DNA from: JADZAI01 sp047602465
GTDB lineage: Bacteria > Pseudomonadota > Alphaproteobacteria > Micropepsales > Micropepsaceae
DNA: 64,000 nucleotides
Direction of reading: 5' to 3'
NCBI GenBank assembly: GCA_047602465.1
Contig: JASGHF010000001.1
Coordinates: 2,480,001-2,544,000, forward strand
Shown here: positions 17,707-27,107 of the stretch, one piece after another
Layout: the number at the start of each line of letters is the position of its first letter
Numbering within the stretch: the stretch's first letter is position 1
Made by a program: the position numbers and the translations under genes
Notes under the pieces: model-generated
Told to the model about the DNA's origin: nothing
Databases searched by the model: none
The model's input: only the letters and a program-made list of their open reading frames with translations

Positions 17707-18527
17707 GCCGCGAGCTTCGCGACGAACGTGTCGACGGCGTCGGCGTGCCCGACGATCATCGGGCGCCTCCAGTTGCGCAGATCGGGTGCTTCGGGCGTGC
17801 CCTGGAAGCGTTCGAGAAGCTGCCAGGCGCCGTTTTCGAAAATGCGGACGGCGCCGCCGGCGGCCTGAACCAGCGTCACGCCGCCGGCGATGTCCCAGAG
17901 ATTGACGCTGTCGAAGCGGGCGAGGGTGAGCGGCCCGGAGGCGGCGAGGGCGCATTCGATGGCCGCCGAGCCGGTCTTGCGCGTATCAAACGGGCCTTCG
18001 ACATCGCCGGCGCGCGGCACGCCGGCGAGGCGGCGGCGGACCTGAGCGTTGTCGGCGCGGGCGACGGGCTGGCCGTCGAAGAGCAGCGGGGCGCCGCGAT
18101 GGGCGTGATAGACGCCGGCCCGGACGGCGTGCCCGGTGGTGCACCATGTCGCCCCGGCGACCGGCACGCCGCGATGGAGGACGCCGATGGTGGCGGCGAA
18201 CATCGGAAAGCCGTTGACGAAATTCGTGGTGCCGTCGATGGGATCGACCGCCCAGACAAAATCGTCGTCGCGGCCGGACCGTTCGTCGAGTTCCTCGCCG
18301 ATAATGTCGTGGCCTGGAAAACGTTCGGCTAGACGCGCGCGGATCAGCACCTCGACACGGTGATCGACCTCCGACACGGGGTCTTTCAGATCGTCAGCGC
18401 CAGTCCCGGTCTTGTAACGGACGGAGAGCATGCCGCCGAGGGCGGCGAGAATTTCTGCGCCCGCGAGCTGCGCCAGTTCGACGGCGGTGCGTTCGATCTC
18501 GACGAGGAGGTCTTCGGGCGGACTCAT
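17703..18527 (-). CDS. inositol monophosphatase family protein
   Basis: The 274-residue protein has the family metal-site motifs in order: HDIIGEELDE (glutamates of site 1), WAVDPIDGTTNF, and SVNLWDIAGGVTLVQAAGG. The Lys/Asp region DPVSEVDHRVE is also present. Such enzymes hydrolyse inositol phosphates or related sugar or nucleotide phosphates; in bacteria SuhB also affects rRNA transcription. The motifs do not settle the substrate. Its start overlaps the stop of the diacylglycerol-kinase-like gene by ATGA, so the two form an operon. Confidence 0.9.
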   Translation of the reverse strand: MSPPEDLLVEIERTAVELAQLAGAEILAALGGMLSVRYKTGTGADDLKDPVSEVDHRVEVLIRARLAERFPGHDIIGEELDERSGRDDDFVWAVDPIDGTTNFVNGFPMFAATIGVLHRGVPVAGATWCTTGHAVRAGVYHAHRGAPLLFDGQPVARADNAQVRRRLAGVPRAGDVEGPFDTRKTGSAAIECALAASGPLTLARFDSVNLWDIAGGVTLVQAAGGAVRIFENGAWQLLERFQGTPEAPDLRNWRRPMIVGHADAVDTFVAKLAA

Positions 18528-19459
18528 TTCGCCGCCTTCCGTTTTGTCCTGGCCCGGGCTTTGTGTTTCGCGACGGGTTTGCGTGCGCCCTTGGGCAGAA
18601 GAATGGTCAGCTTCTCCTTCGCCAGGGTCAGCGTGATCGTTTCCTTCGTGTCGGGCGGATCGACATAGCCGTCATCCAGCCGCATCGGCGGCTTGCCCTT
18701 CCAGGCGATGACGATCTCCTTGCCCTTGCGGGCGGTCAGCGGCGGTGAGGTTTCCTCATGCGCGGGGCCGAGCCAGTCGAGCATGTCTTCGCGCTGGTCG
18801 TCGCCGATCATGACCACGTCGAGATAGTCGTCGCCCGGATCGGCGGCGAGGCGCAGCGGAATGCCGGGGCCGGCATAGCCGATATTCAGAACCTCCAGCG
18901 CGAGCAGCTTGCTGGTGATCGGCTTGCCGTCGATGGTGACGTGGAGATTGCGCGCCTTGCCCTTTTTCAGCGCCCTGCGGAGCGCATCGCGGCCGAGGAC
19001 GAGGCGGTGGTCGCCTTCGACATTCTCGCCGATGGAAGAATCCGTCGCATCGACCATGGCGCCGTAGCCGACCGCCTCGATGAAGTTCATCTTGCCCCAC
19101 GGTCCCCTGGCGATGCCGACCGAGAGCTTGCGGGTGCGTTTGAGGTTCCACGAGGCGGCGATCTCGGCGGGGCTGCCTGAGATGCCGAGTGAGGTGGCGA
19201 TATTGTTGGCGGTGCCGAGCGGGAGGATGCCGATGGGCGTGGAGCGGTGCTTGAGGCCTTTCAGCACCTTGCCGACGGTGCCGTCGCCGCCGGCGACGAC
19301 AGCGAGCTCGCAGGATTTCCTGAGCGCGGATTTGAAGCCGCTGCTCTTGGTCGAGCAATAGGTGACGTCGTGGCCGGCGAGCCGAAGGATGGCCTTCAGC
19401 TCGTCAGCCGTGAACTCGCCGGTGCCCGATTTCGGGTTGTGAAAGAGAATGGCCTTCAT
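18524..19459 (-). CDS. diacylglycerol/lipid kinase family protein
   Basis: The 311-residue product opens KAILFHNPKSGTGEF and contains CELAVVAGGDGTVGKVLKGL and PIGILPLGTANNIA, the nucleotide-binding signatures of the DAGK catalytic domain (YegS/DgkB type). A beta-rich C-terminal domain follows, and the protein ends with a very basic tail (KPVAKHKARARTKRKAA) that could bind membrane or nucleic acid. The reaction is probably ATP-dependent phosphorylation of a diacylglycerol or related lipid. It overlaps the IMPase-like gene by four bases. Confidence 0.88.
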   Translation of the reverse strand: MKAILFHNPKSGTGEFTADELKAILRLAGHDVTYCSTKSSGFKSALRKSCELAVVAGGDGTVGKVLKGLKHRSTPIGILPLGTANNIATSLGISGSPAEIAASWNLKRTRKLSVGIARGPWGKMNFIEAVGYGAMVDATDSSIGENVEGDHRLVLGRDALRRALKKGKARNLHVTIDGKPITSKLLALEVLNIGYAGPGIPLRLAADPGDDYLDVVMIGDDQREDMLDWLGPAHEETSPPLTARKGKEIVIAWKGKPPMRLDDGYVDPPDTKETITLTLAKEKLTILLPKGARKPVAKHKARARTKRKAAK

Positions 19460-19504
19460 GCGGAACTCTAACGGGCGAGTTCCGCATTTGGCTCCCGGTC
19501 TCGT

Positions 19505-20776
19505 TCAGTCTTTCCAGTCGGTGCGGAGCGTGCGGCTGGCGGCGAGCATCAGCACCACGGCGGTCAGGTAGAAGAACCCGCCGGTGTAGAGCGAGTAGAG
19601 CATCGAATCCGCGCCATAGGTCGGCTGCAGCGCGTCGGCCATTGCGGCGAAATAATAGGTGCCGACGCCGATCCCGAGCAGGTTGTTGACGAAGAGGAAC
19701 AGGGCGGACGCCGTCGCGCGCATCGACGGCGCGACGAGGTGCTGTACCGCCGTCACCACCGGGCCGAGCCAGACGAGATTGAGGGCCGTCGGCACGAGGA
19801 AGAGCGGGAAGGCGATCCACAGCGAGGGCGCGTTCAGCGCCAGCATGAAGAACGGCAGCGCGATGAGGAAGGCGTAGCCCGGCACCTTGGCGTAGGCGCC
19901 GCGATCCGCCCCGCCCATGCGGTCGGCCAGAACGCCGCCGCCCCAGATGCCGGCGATGCCGCCGAACAGCGTCATGGCGCTGATATACCAGGAGGTGTCG
20001 ACGAGGCTGAGCTGGAAGGTCTGCATGAAGAGGCTGGGCAGCCAGAAGGCGACGCCATAGCCGCAGATCGAGGAACAGGCGGCGCCGAAGGCGAGCAGCC
20101 AGAAACTGCGCTTGGGCAGCAGCGTGCGGCAGACCTCGCCGAACGAGGGGACTTCGCCCTTCGGCGTCAGCGGCGCGGGATCGAGGCCGCCACGCACCGG
20201 ATCGCGCACGGTGAGGCGGAAGATCGGGGCGAGGACGAGACCGGCGAGGCCGACCGCGATGAAGGCGACGCGCCAGTCGATATGGGCGGCGATGAGGCCG
20301 CCGAGCAGAATGCCGAGCGCCATGCCGAGCGGAATGCCGAAGGAGAAGGCGGCGAGGGCGCGGGCGCGCTGTTTGGGCGGGAAATAATCGGCGATCAGCG
20401 AATAGGCCGGGGCGACGCCGCCCGCCTCGCCGACGCCGACGCCCATGCGCATCGCGAACATCGACCAGAAGGACGATGCGTAACCGCACGCGACGGTGAA
20501 GCCGCTCCAGATGGTGAGCGCGCCGGTCATGATCCACACGCGGCTGTAGCGATCGGCGAGCCAGGCGAGCGGCAGGGCGAGCGTGCAGTAGAGCGCCGCG
20601 AAGGCGATGCCGCCCATCAGGCCCATTTCGGAGCGCGTGAGGCCCAGATCCTTCATGATCGGCACCGCGAGGATGCCGACGATCTGACGATCGAGGAAAT
20701 TGAACATGTAGATGAGGATCAGCAGCACCAGCACATAAGTGCGGTAGCCCGTGCTGGCCGGTGTCGCTGTCGTCAT
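19505..20776 (-). CDS. spinster-type MFS transporter
   Basis: The 423-residue protein has twelve predicted membrane helices in two halves of six. YMFNFLDRQIVGILAVPIM, LALPLAWLADRYSRV and GVGVGEAGGVAPAYSLIADY are the hallmarks of the spinster-like MFS group common in Sphingomonadales and Caulobacterales. Substrate unknown. The gene is 82 bases downstream of a TetR regulator on the same strand. The divergent neighbour of that regulator is a TonB receptor, so outer- and inner-membrane uptake (or export) of one compound is plausible. Confidence 0.9.
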   Translation of the reverse strand: MTTATPASTGYRTYVLVLLILIYMFNFLDRQIVGILAVPIMKDLGLTRSEMGLMGGIAFAALYCTLALPLAWLADRYSRVWIMTGALTIWSGFTVACGYASSFWSMFAMRMGVGVGEAGGVAPAYSLIADYFPPKQRARALAAFSFGIPLGMALGILLGGLIAAHIDWRVAFIAVGLAGLVLAPIFRLTVRDPVRGGLDPAPLTPKGEVPSFGEVCRTLLPKRSFWLLAFGAACSSICGYGVAFWLPSLFMQTFQLSLVDTSWYISAMTLFGGIAGIWGGGVLADRMGGADRGAYAKVPGYAFLIALPFFMLALNAPSLWIAFPLFLVPTALNLVWLGPVVTAVQHLVAPSMRATASALFLFVNNLLGIGVGTYYFAAMADALQPTYGADSMLYSLYTGGFFYLTAVVLMLAASRTLRTDWKD

Positions 20777-20858
20777 ATGTAGCCCCCGAAATACGAGCGC
20801 GGCGTCTTTCGGCGCCGCGCGGTCAATCTATGCGAAGAGTAAGCCTATGCCGCAAGCC

Positions 20859-21581
20859 TCATGCGCGGGCGCAGAGCGCGCGGAAGCCGGCGGCGGCGAA
20901 GCGGGCCATGTTGGCGTGCGCGGTCTTCAGATCGCCCGACCGGCACAGGCCATTGGAGAGGCGGTCGAGACGGCCGGTCTCGCCGATGGTCAGCGTCAGC
21001 GCGCCGGAGAAATTGTGATAGGCCCAGTAGAGGTCTTCATCGCGCGCGCCGGGAATGGCCTTGCGCATCAGATCGATGAGGCGGCGGATCACGGTGTCGA
21101 AATTGCGGGCCATCATCTCGCCGCCCCAGATCGGGTTGGCGTTGGCCTGGGAGATGAGCGCGAAATAGTGCTTCCAGCCTGGGCCGCCCTTTTCGCCCCA
21201 TTCCAGCAGCGGGCGGAGAAAGGCCTCGATCACGCCTTCGGGCGTCATCGTGCCGCCCTTGTCGCGCTCATAGGCGTCGAGGGTGGCGAGGCGGTCGGCG
21301 TTCAGGATTTCCGAGCGGCGCGTGAAGACGGCGTCGAAGAGGCCGCGCTTGGTGCCGAAATAATAATGGAGCAGGGCGGTATCGACGCCCGCCTCGTTCG
21401 CCACGTCGCGGATCGAGACGCCATGCAGACCATGCTTGGAGAAGAGGTCTTCGGCCACATCGAGAATGAGCGCGCTGGTGTCCGACCCGCCCGCCGTCTT
21501 GGGCGGGCGGCCGCGGCGGCCGGGCGTGCGGGGCCGGGCGCGCGCTCCGGCCTCTGCCGGCCTCGGATCGGACCCCTTCAT
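20859..21581 (-). CDS. TetR-family transcriptional regulator
   Basis: Read from the ATG at 21581 (GGAGGG ten bases upstream) the product has about 240 residues. A GTG at 21638 would add 19 residues and also has an AAAAGG before it. A Pro/Arg-rich segment with GRRGRPPK, an AT-hook-like motif, precedes the HTH: ALILDVAEDLFSKHGLHGVS, then VANEAGVDTALLHYYFGTKR. The C-terminal domain is a ligand-sensing helical bundle of the type seen in TetR_C proteins near porin and TonB genes. It probably acts on the 21639-21794 intergenic region, where two operator-like repeats lie. Confidence 0.92.
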   Translation of the reverse strand: MKGSDPRPAEAGARARPRTPGRRGRPPKTAGGSDTSALILDVAEDLFSKHGLHGVSIRDVANEAGVDTALLHYYFGTKRGLFDAVFTRRSEILNADRLATLDAYERDKGGTMTPEGVIEAFLRPLLEWGEKGGPGWKHYFALISQANANPIWGGEMMARNFDTVIRRLIDLMRKAIPGARDEDLYWAYHNFSGALTLTIGETGRLDRLSNGLCRSGDLKTAHANMARFAAAGFRALCARA

Positions 21582-21716
21582 CTCGATATCGCCCTCCGGG
21601 GCAGATACAGGCGCAGACTGGCGGGACAAATTAGTCACAGTTCGGCCTTTTCCGCGAGGGTTCGATGCGGCGACGCCTCTTTGCCGCGTCCCGGCCGGTC
21701 CGGGTCACTTGCTTTT

Positions 21717-21762
21717 AATCATCGCGCGCTGAATTAATAGCACAAATCATCGGGCGCTGAAT
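21717..21762. promoter_or_regulatory. two TetR-type operator repeats and TonB-receptor promoter region
   Basis: AATCATCGCGCGCTGAAT (21717-21734) recurs with one mismatch as AATCATCGGGCGCTGAAT (21745-21762), 28 bases apart. Each repeat contains an imperfect dyad of the form TCA-N8-TGA, as expected of a TetR dimer site. A possible promoter for the receptor, TTGCTT (21709-21714) and AATTAA (21732-21737) with a 17-base spacer, runs through the first repeat. Binding there would occlude polymerase. Assignment to the adjacent TetR gene is inference. Confidence 0.6.
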
Positions 21763-21794
21763 AAGCGCGCTGCATCAGCCTGGGGAGGCAAACC

Positions 21795-24086
21795 ATGAAG
21801 CCTGTTCTGAAAGCCACTTTGCTTGCCTCCGCCGCCTGGGCGCTCGCGTCCCTGCCGGCCTTCGCGCAGGATCCGGCCCCTGCCGCGCCTGCGGCCTCGA
21901 CCGTCGTCGACGACGGCGAGGGCGAAGAGGAAATCACCGTGACCGCCCGCCGGGTGGAAGAGCGCGCCGGCAAGGTGCCGGCCTCGATCTCGGCCTTCTC
22001 GGAAAAGACGCTGGAGCGCCTCGGCGCGACGGACTCGACCGGCCTTCAGGGCGCGGTGCCGAACCTCAACCTCGTGCAGGGCCGCGGTTCGTCGAACGCG
22101 ACCAATATCTATATCCGCGGCATCGGCCAGCCGGATGCGCTGCAGACCTTCGACCCGGCCGTCGGCTTCTATGTGGACGACGTCTATTACAGCCGTATCC
22201 GCGGCACGCAGATGGACCTGTTCGACATCAGCCGCGTGGAAGTGCTGCGCGGTCCGCAGGGCACGCTGTATGGCAAGAACACGATCGGCGGCGCGCTGAA
22301 GATCGTCACGCGCAAGCCCGACCAGGAAAAGCGCGGCTTCCTGAGCGCGACCTATGGCTCGTACAACCAGCTTGAGGCCAAAGGCGGCTTCTCGGCCCCG
22401 ATTTCGGACATCGCCGCGGTCGGCTTCTCGCTGCTGCATGCGCAGCGCGACGGCTATGTGACCGATCCGGTCCTCAACCGCGAATACAACGACAAGAACG
22501 TCACCGCCGGCCGCTTCCAGCTGGCGCTCGGCCGCGAGGGCGGCAATGTGCGGTTCGATTTCTCGGCCGATTTCGCCTCGGAAGACCAGGGCATGACGGT
22601 CGGCCAGCCGCTCAACTCGCTGACCGACCTGTTCGGCCTGCCGCTGCTGGCGCTGCCCAATCCGACGCCTGAGTTCAACTGGGAGACGCGCACCTCGCCG
22701 GGCCTGCCCAACAGCACCAAGCTGGACACCTGGGGCCTTTCGGGCGTTCTGTCCTATGACATCAACGACCGTCTGACGCTGAAGTCGATCACCGCCTATC
22801 GCGATCTGGCGAATGACGACTATGTCGATATCGACGCGACCCAGCTGGAAGTCGGCGACGTGTTCGTCGGCGTCGAGCAGGACCAGTTCAGCCAGGAATT
22901 CCAGCTGACCTACACCACCGAAGACTGGACGGTGGTCGGCGGGCTTTTCTACATGGACGAGAACATCATCTCGCACCAGGAAGCCTATGCGGATGATTTC
23001 GTCGGCCCCATCCTCGGCAACCCGACCTTCCTGCGCACGATCGACGACGATCTGCAGACCGAAAGCTGGGCGGCCTACATCAACGCCTCCTACAACATCA
23101 CCGAGGCGCTGCGTCTGTCGGCGGGCATCCGCTATACCGAGGAAGAGAAGATCTACTCGCGCTCGACCTCGACCTTCTCGTCGAACCCGCTGCTGACCGC
23201 CAATCCGGCCTTCGCCTTCACGGGTCTCACCGAGACCTGGACCGACACCTCGCCGATGGTCTCGCTCGACTATCAGGTGAACGATGACGTGATGGTCTAT
23301 GCGCGCTACGCGAAGGGCTTCAAGTCGGGCGGCTTCAACGGCCGTGCGAACAATCCCGGCGAGCAGGCCCCGTATGATCCGGAAACCGCCGACAGCTACG
23401 AAGCCGGCGTGAAGGCGCGCCTGTGGGGCGGCAAGGCGCGCACGGCGCTGACCTTCTTCTACAACGACTATCAGGACTTCCAGGCGCGCGTCTCGGGCAC
23501 GGTCACCGATCCGGGCACCAACCTGCCCTCGCCGGAGCTGACGGTCATCAATGCCGGCTCGCTTGTGACCAAGGGCATCGAGTTCGAACTCTACGTGACG
23601 CCGGTGGCCGGGCTGCAGCTCGACACCCAGATCGGCTATCTCGACGCCGACTACGAGGAGTTCTCGGACGTCCGCTTCCCCGGCGGCGACCGTTCGTTCC
23701 AGACCCCGCCCTTCTCGCCCAAATGGACCGCCCGTTTCGGCGCGCAGTACACGTGGGATCTGGGCAGCGACGCCGGCAGCCTGTCGCTCGGCGCCTCGGC
23801 CCGCTATCGCTCGCGCATGGCGCTGGCGGTCGACAATACGAGCATCGGCAGCGAAGCGACCGCAGTGGAGATCGCAGGCCTGTTCCAGGACGATTACTGG
23901 CTCTACGACGCGCGTCTCGTCTGGGAAGACAATTCCGGGCGTTACTCGGCCGGCATCTACGGCAAGAACCTGTCGGACGAGCTCTACAAGACGGACGGCC
24001 AGGAATTCTCGTCGGTCGGCTCGATCCGCACCGTCTATTTCGGCGCGCCGCAGACCTGGAGCCTGACGCTTACCGCCCGCTACTGA
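21795..24086 (+). CDS. TonB-dependent outer-membrane receptor
   Basis: The 763-residue protein has a signal peptide ending LPAFAQ and a TonB-box-like EEITVTARRVEE at about residues 43-54. The plug contains IYIRGIGQPD and VEVLRGPQGTLYGKNTIGGA, and the 22-strand barrel ends SLTLTARY with the terminal aromatic residue. GGGGAGG six bases before the ATG sets the start. The style (ERLGATDSTGLQGAVPNLNL) is that of the large Caulobacterales/Sphingomonadales family of substrate-specific receptors, so uptake of an organic compound is as likely as iron chelates. An intrinsic terminator follows. Confidence 0.95.
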   Translation: MKPVLKATLLASAAWALASLPAFAQDPAPAAPAASTVVDDGEGEEEITVTARRVEERAGKVPASISAFSEKTLERLGATDSTGLQGAVPNLNLVQGRGSSNATNIYIRGIGQPDALQTFDPAVGFYVDDVYYSRIRGTQMDLFDISRVEVLRGPQGTLYGKNTIGGALKIVTRKPDQEKRGFLSATYGSYNQLEAKGGFSAPISDIAAVGFSLLHAQRDGYVTDPVLNREYNDKNVTAGRFQLALGREGGNVRFDFSADFASEDQGMTVGQPLNSLTDLFGLPLLALPNPTPEFNWETRTSPGLPNSTKLDTWGLSGVLSYDINDRLTLKSITAYRDLANDDYVDIDATQLEVGDVFVGVEQDQFSQEFQLTYTTEDWTVVGGLFYMDENIISHQEAYADDFVGPILGNPTFLRTIDDDLQTESWAAYINASYNITEALRLSAGIRYTEEEKIYSRSTSTFSSNPLLTANPAFAFTGLTETWTDTSPMVSLDYQVNDDVMVYARYAKGFKSGGFNGRANNPGEQAPYDPETADSYEAGVKARLWGGKARTALTFFYNDYQDFQARVSGTVTDPGTNLPSPELTVINAGSLVTKGIEFELYVTPVAGLQLDTQIGYLDADYEEFSDVRFPGGDRSFQTPPFSPKWTARFGAQYTWDLGSDAGSLSLGASARYRSRMALAVDNTSIGSEATAVEIAGLFQDDYWLYDARLVWEDNSGRYSAGIYGKNLSDELYKTDGQEFSSVGSIRTVYFGAPQTWSLTLTARY

Positions 24087-24106
24087 AGCAGGGCAATCGC
24101 CTGCAC

Positions 24107-24137
24107 AAACCCCGGGGCCAGCCGCCCCGGGGTTTTT
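24107..24137 (+). terminator. intrinsic terminator after the TonB receptor
   Basis: AAACCCCGGGGC (24107-24118) pairs with GCCCCGGGGTTT (24124-24135) around a 5-base loop and runs into TTTTTCTTT. It lies 20 bases after the stop codon. Confidence 0.93.
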
Positions 24138-24192
24138 CTTTGGCGGGTAGGGGTACCGTACGGAAAGGGCGGGCCTGCCCTAGTCTTGCGGC

Positions 24193-24543
24193 ATGCGATT
24201 CGCCGTAATGACCGCCCTGACGCTGCTCGCTCCGGCGCTTGCGGAGACGGGCGACCCCGTAGCGCCAGCCCCGGCGCCGATGACGGCCGAAGCCCGTGGC
24301 CTCGCCTTCGTTCAGGCGAACTGCGCCCGCTGTCATGCGGTGGGGCGGGCCGACGACAGCCCCTATGCGCCCGCACCACCGTTCCGGGCGCTGGCGGCGA
24401 AATACGATGTCGACGGGCTGGCGGAAGCTTTCGCGGAAGGCATCGAGGTCGGCCATCGGGGGCAGCAGGAAATGCCGGAATTCCAGCTTTCCCCGCCGGA
24501 GATCGACGATCTGATCGCCTATCTCACCTGGATCGGCGGCTGA
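24193..24543 (+). CDS. small exported c-type cytochrome
   Basis: The 116-residue protein has a signal peptide (MRFAVMTALTLLAPALA) and one heme-binding motif CARCH in FVQANCARCHAVG. A methionine in QQEMPEFQLSPPEIDDLIAYL is a good axial ligand. That end is the usual C-terminal helix of class I cytochromes c. It probably shuttles electrons in the periplasm. No partner oxidase or dehydrogenase is adjacent, and no clear ribosome-binding site is visible, so an alternative start at the fifth-codon region (ATG 24208) cannot be excluded. Confidence 0.88.
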   Translation: MRFAVMTALTLLAPALAETGDPVAPAPAPMTAEARGLAFVQANCARCHAVGRADDSPYAPAPPFRALAAKYDVDGLAEAFAEGIEVGHRGQQEMPEFQLSPPEIDDLIAYLTWIGG

Positions 24544-24597
24544 GGGAACACGCCCGGCGGGGCGTGCGTTCTGGCCCGGTCAGCCGGAAACCCCGCC

Positions 24598-24732
24598 ATG
24601 CGCCTCATTCTGATCCTGCTCGTCGCCGCCCTCGTCTATGACGCGGTCGCCAACGATTCCGCGACGACCAAACGGGTCTGGGCGGAAATCGTGGACTTTT
24701 TCGACAGCAACAGCACCCCCGGCCGGGGCTGA
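24598..24732 (+). CDS. possible small membrane protein, 44 residues
   Basis: The short frame reads MRLILILLVAALVYDAVAND, then a polar tail with KRVWAEIVDFFDSNS. One N-terminal membrane helix or anchor followed by an amphipathic tail is typical of small inner-membrane proteins. It lies 54 bases behind the cytochrome gene, with only a weak GGAAA upstream. No family recognised; it may be chance, but the codon choice is coherent. Confidence 0.4.
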   Translation: MRLILILLVAALVYDAVANDSATTKRVWAEIVDFFDSNSTPGRG

Positions 24733-24773
24733 CGGCGGGAGCGTTCCTGCGCCGACTTCCCTAGGCGTCAGCG

Positions 24774-24801
24774 TTGCAGGGGCGCGACTCGCTGCTATAA
24801 C
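24774..24801 (+). promoter_or_regulatory. promoter of the suc operon
   Basis: TTGCAG (24774-24779), a 16-base spacer and TATAAC (24796-24801) make a strong sigma70-type promoter. It predicts a start near 24808 and a leader of about 50 bases before sucC. Confidence 0.7.
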
Positions 24802-24858
24802 GCCCGCGCTTTGTCATTGGAGCGCGCCTGTTAAGGGCGCCGCGGCGGGAGCTACCCC

Positions 24859-26067
<1,209 letters not shown>

Positions 26068-26964
26068 ATGTCCATCCTGATCGACAAGAACACCAAGCTC
26101 ATCACCCAGGGCTTCACCGGCAAGACGGCGACGTTCCATTCGCTGGGCGCCCTCGCCTACGGCACCAAGCTGCTGGGCGGCGTCGCCCCCGGCAAAGGCG
26201 GCACGATGCACCCCGATCCGGGCGTCAACCTGCCCGTGTGGGACACGGTCGCCGAGGCCAAGGCCGCGACGGGCGCCGATGCGTCGGTCGTCTATGTGCC
26301 GCCGCCGGGCGCGGCGGACGCCATTCTGGAGGCGATCGATGCGGAAATCCCGCTGATCGTCTGCATCACCGAAGGCATTCCGGTGCAGGACATGATCCGC
26401 GTGAAGCGCGCCCTGTCGGGTTCGAAATCGCGCCTGATCGGGCCGAACTGCCCCGGCGTCGTAACGGCGGGCGAATGCAAGATCGGCATCATGCCGGCGA
26501 ATATCTTCAAGCCGGGCAGCGTCGGCATCGTGTCGCGCTCAGGCACGCTGACCTATGAGGCGGTTTTCCAGACCACCAATGAGGGCCTTGGCCAGACCAC
26601 CGCCGTCGGCATCGGCGGCGACCCGGTGAAGGGCACCGAGTTCATCGACATGCTTGAGATGTTCCTGGCCGACGAGAAGACCAAGTCGATCGTCATGATC
26701 GGCGAGATCGGCGGTTCGGCCGAGGAAGACGCCGCCCAGTTCATCGCCGACGAGGCCAGGCGCGGCCGCAAGAAGCCGATGGTCGGCTTCATCGCCGGCC
26801 GCACCGCCCCTCCGGGCCGCCGCATGGGCCATGCCGGCGCGATCATCTCGGGCGGCAAGGGCGATGCGGAGTCCAAGATCGCGGCGATGGAGGCGGCGGG
26901 CATCCGCGTGTCGCCCAGCCCGGCGCGTCTGGGGAAAACCCTCGTTGAAGTGTTGAAGGGCTGA
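26068..26964 (+). CDS. sucD: succinyl-CoA synthetase alpha subunit
   Basis: The 298-residue subunit carries the phosphohistidine. KLITQGFTGKTATFHSLGAL binds CoA, SRLIGPNCPGVVT is conserved, and the phosphorylated His lies in GRRMGHAGAIISGGKGDA. Its ATG follows the sucC stop without a gap, so the two subunits are translationally linked. Confidence 0.98.
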   Translation: MSILIDKNTKLITQGFTGKTATFHSLGALAYGTKLLGGVAPGKGGTMHPDPGVNLPVWDTVAEAKAATGADASVVYVPPPGAADAILEAIDAEIPLIVCITEGIPVQDMIRVKRALSGSKSRLIGPNCPGVVTAGECKIGIMPANIFKPGSVGIVSRSGTLTYEAVFQTTNEGLGQTTAVGIGGDPVKGTEFIDMLEMFLADEKTKSIVMIGEIGGSAEEDAAQFIADEARRGRKKPMVGFIAGRTAPPGRRMGHAGAIISGGKGDAESKIAAMEAAGIRVSPSPARLGKTLVEVLKG

Positions 26965-27072
26965 GGCTCAAAGGGTAGTTTTCCGCCGTCCGCGCATTAT
27001 CTACCGACTCGCGCGGCCGGTCGGGGCGCCCATCGGTGTCTGAGAGCTTTCGCAGGCCGGCCCAATCATGGA

Positions 27073-27097
27073 GCTCCGCGCGCCAACGCTGCGGAGC
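27073..27097 (+). promoter_or_regulatory. hairpin masking the sucA ribosome-binding site
   Basis: GCTCCGC (27073-27079) and GCGGAGC (27091-27097) form a 7-bp stem with an 11-base loop. The right arm contains GGAG, the best Shine-Dalgarno candidate for sucA, ten to eleven bases before its ATG. The 143-base sucD-sucA gap holds no clear promoter, so this hairpin could set sucA translation relative to sucCD. Confidence 0.4.
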
Positions 27098-27107
27098 ATG
27101 ACGGTCT

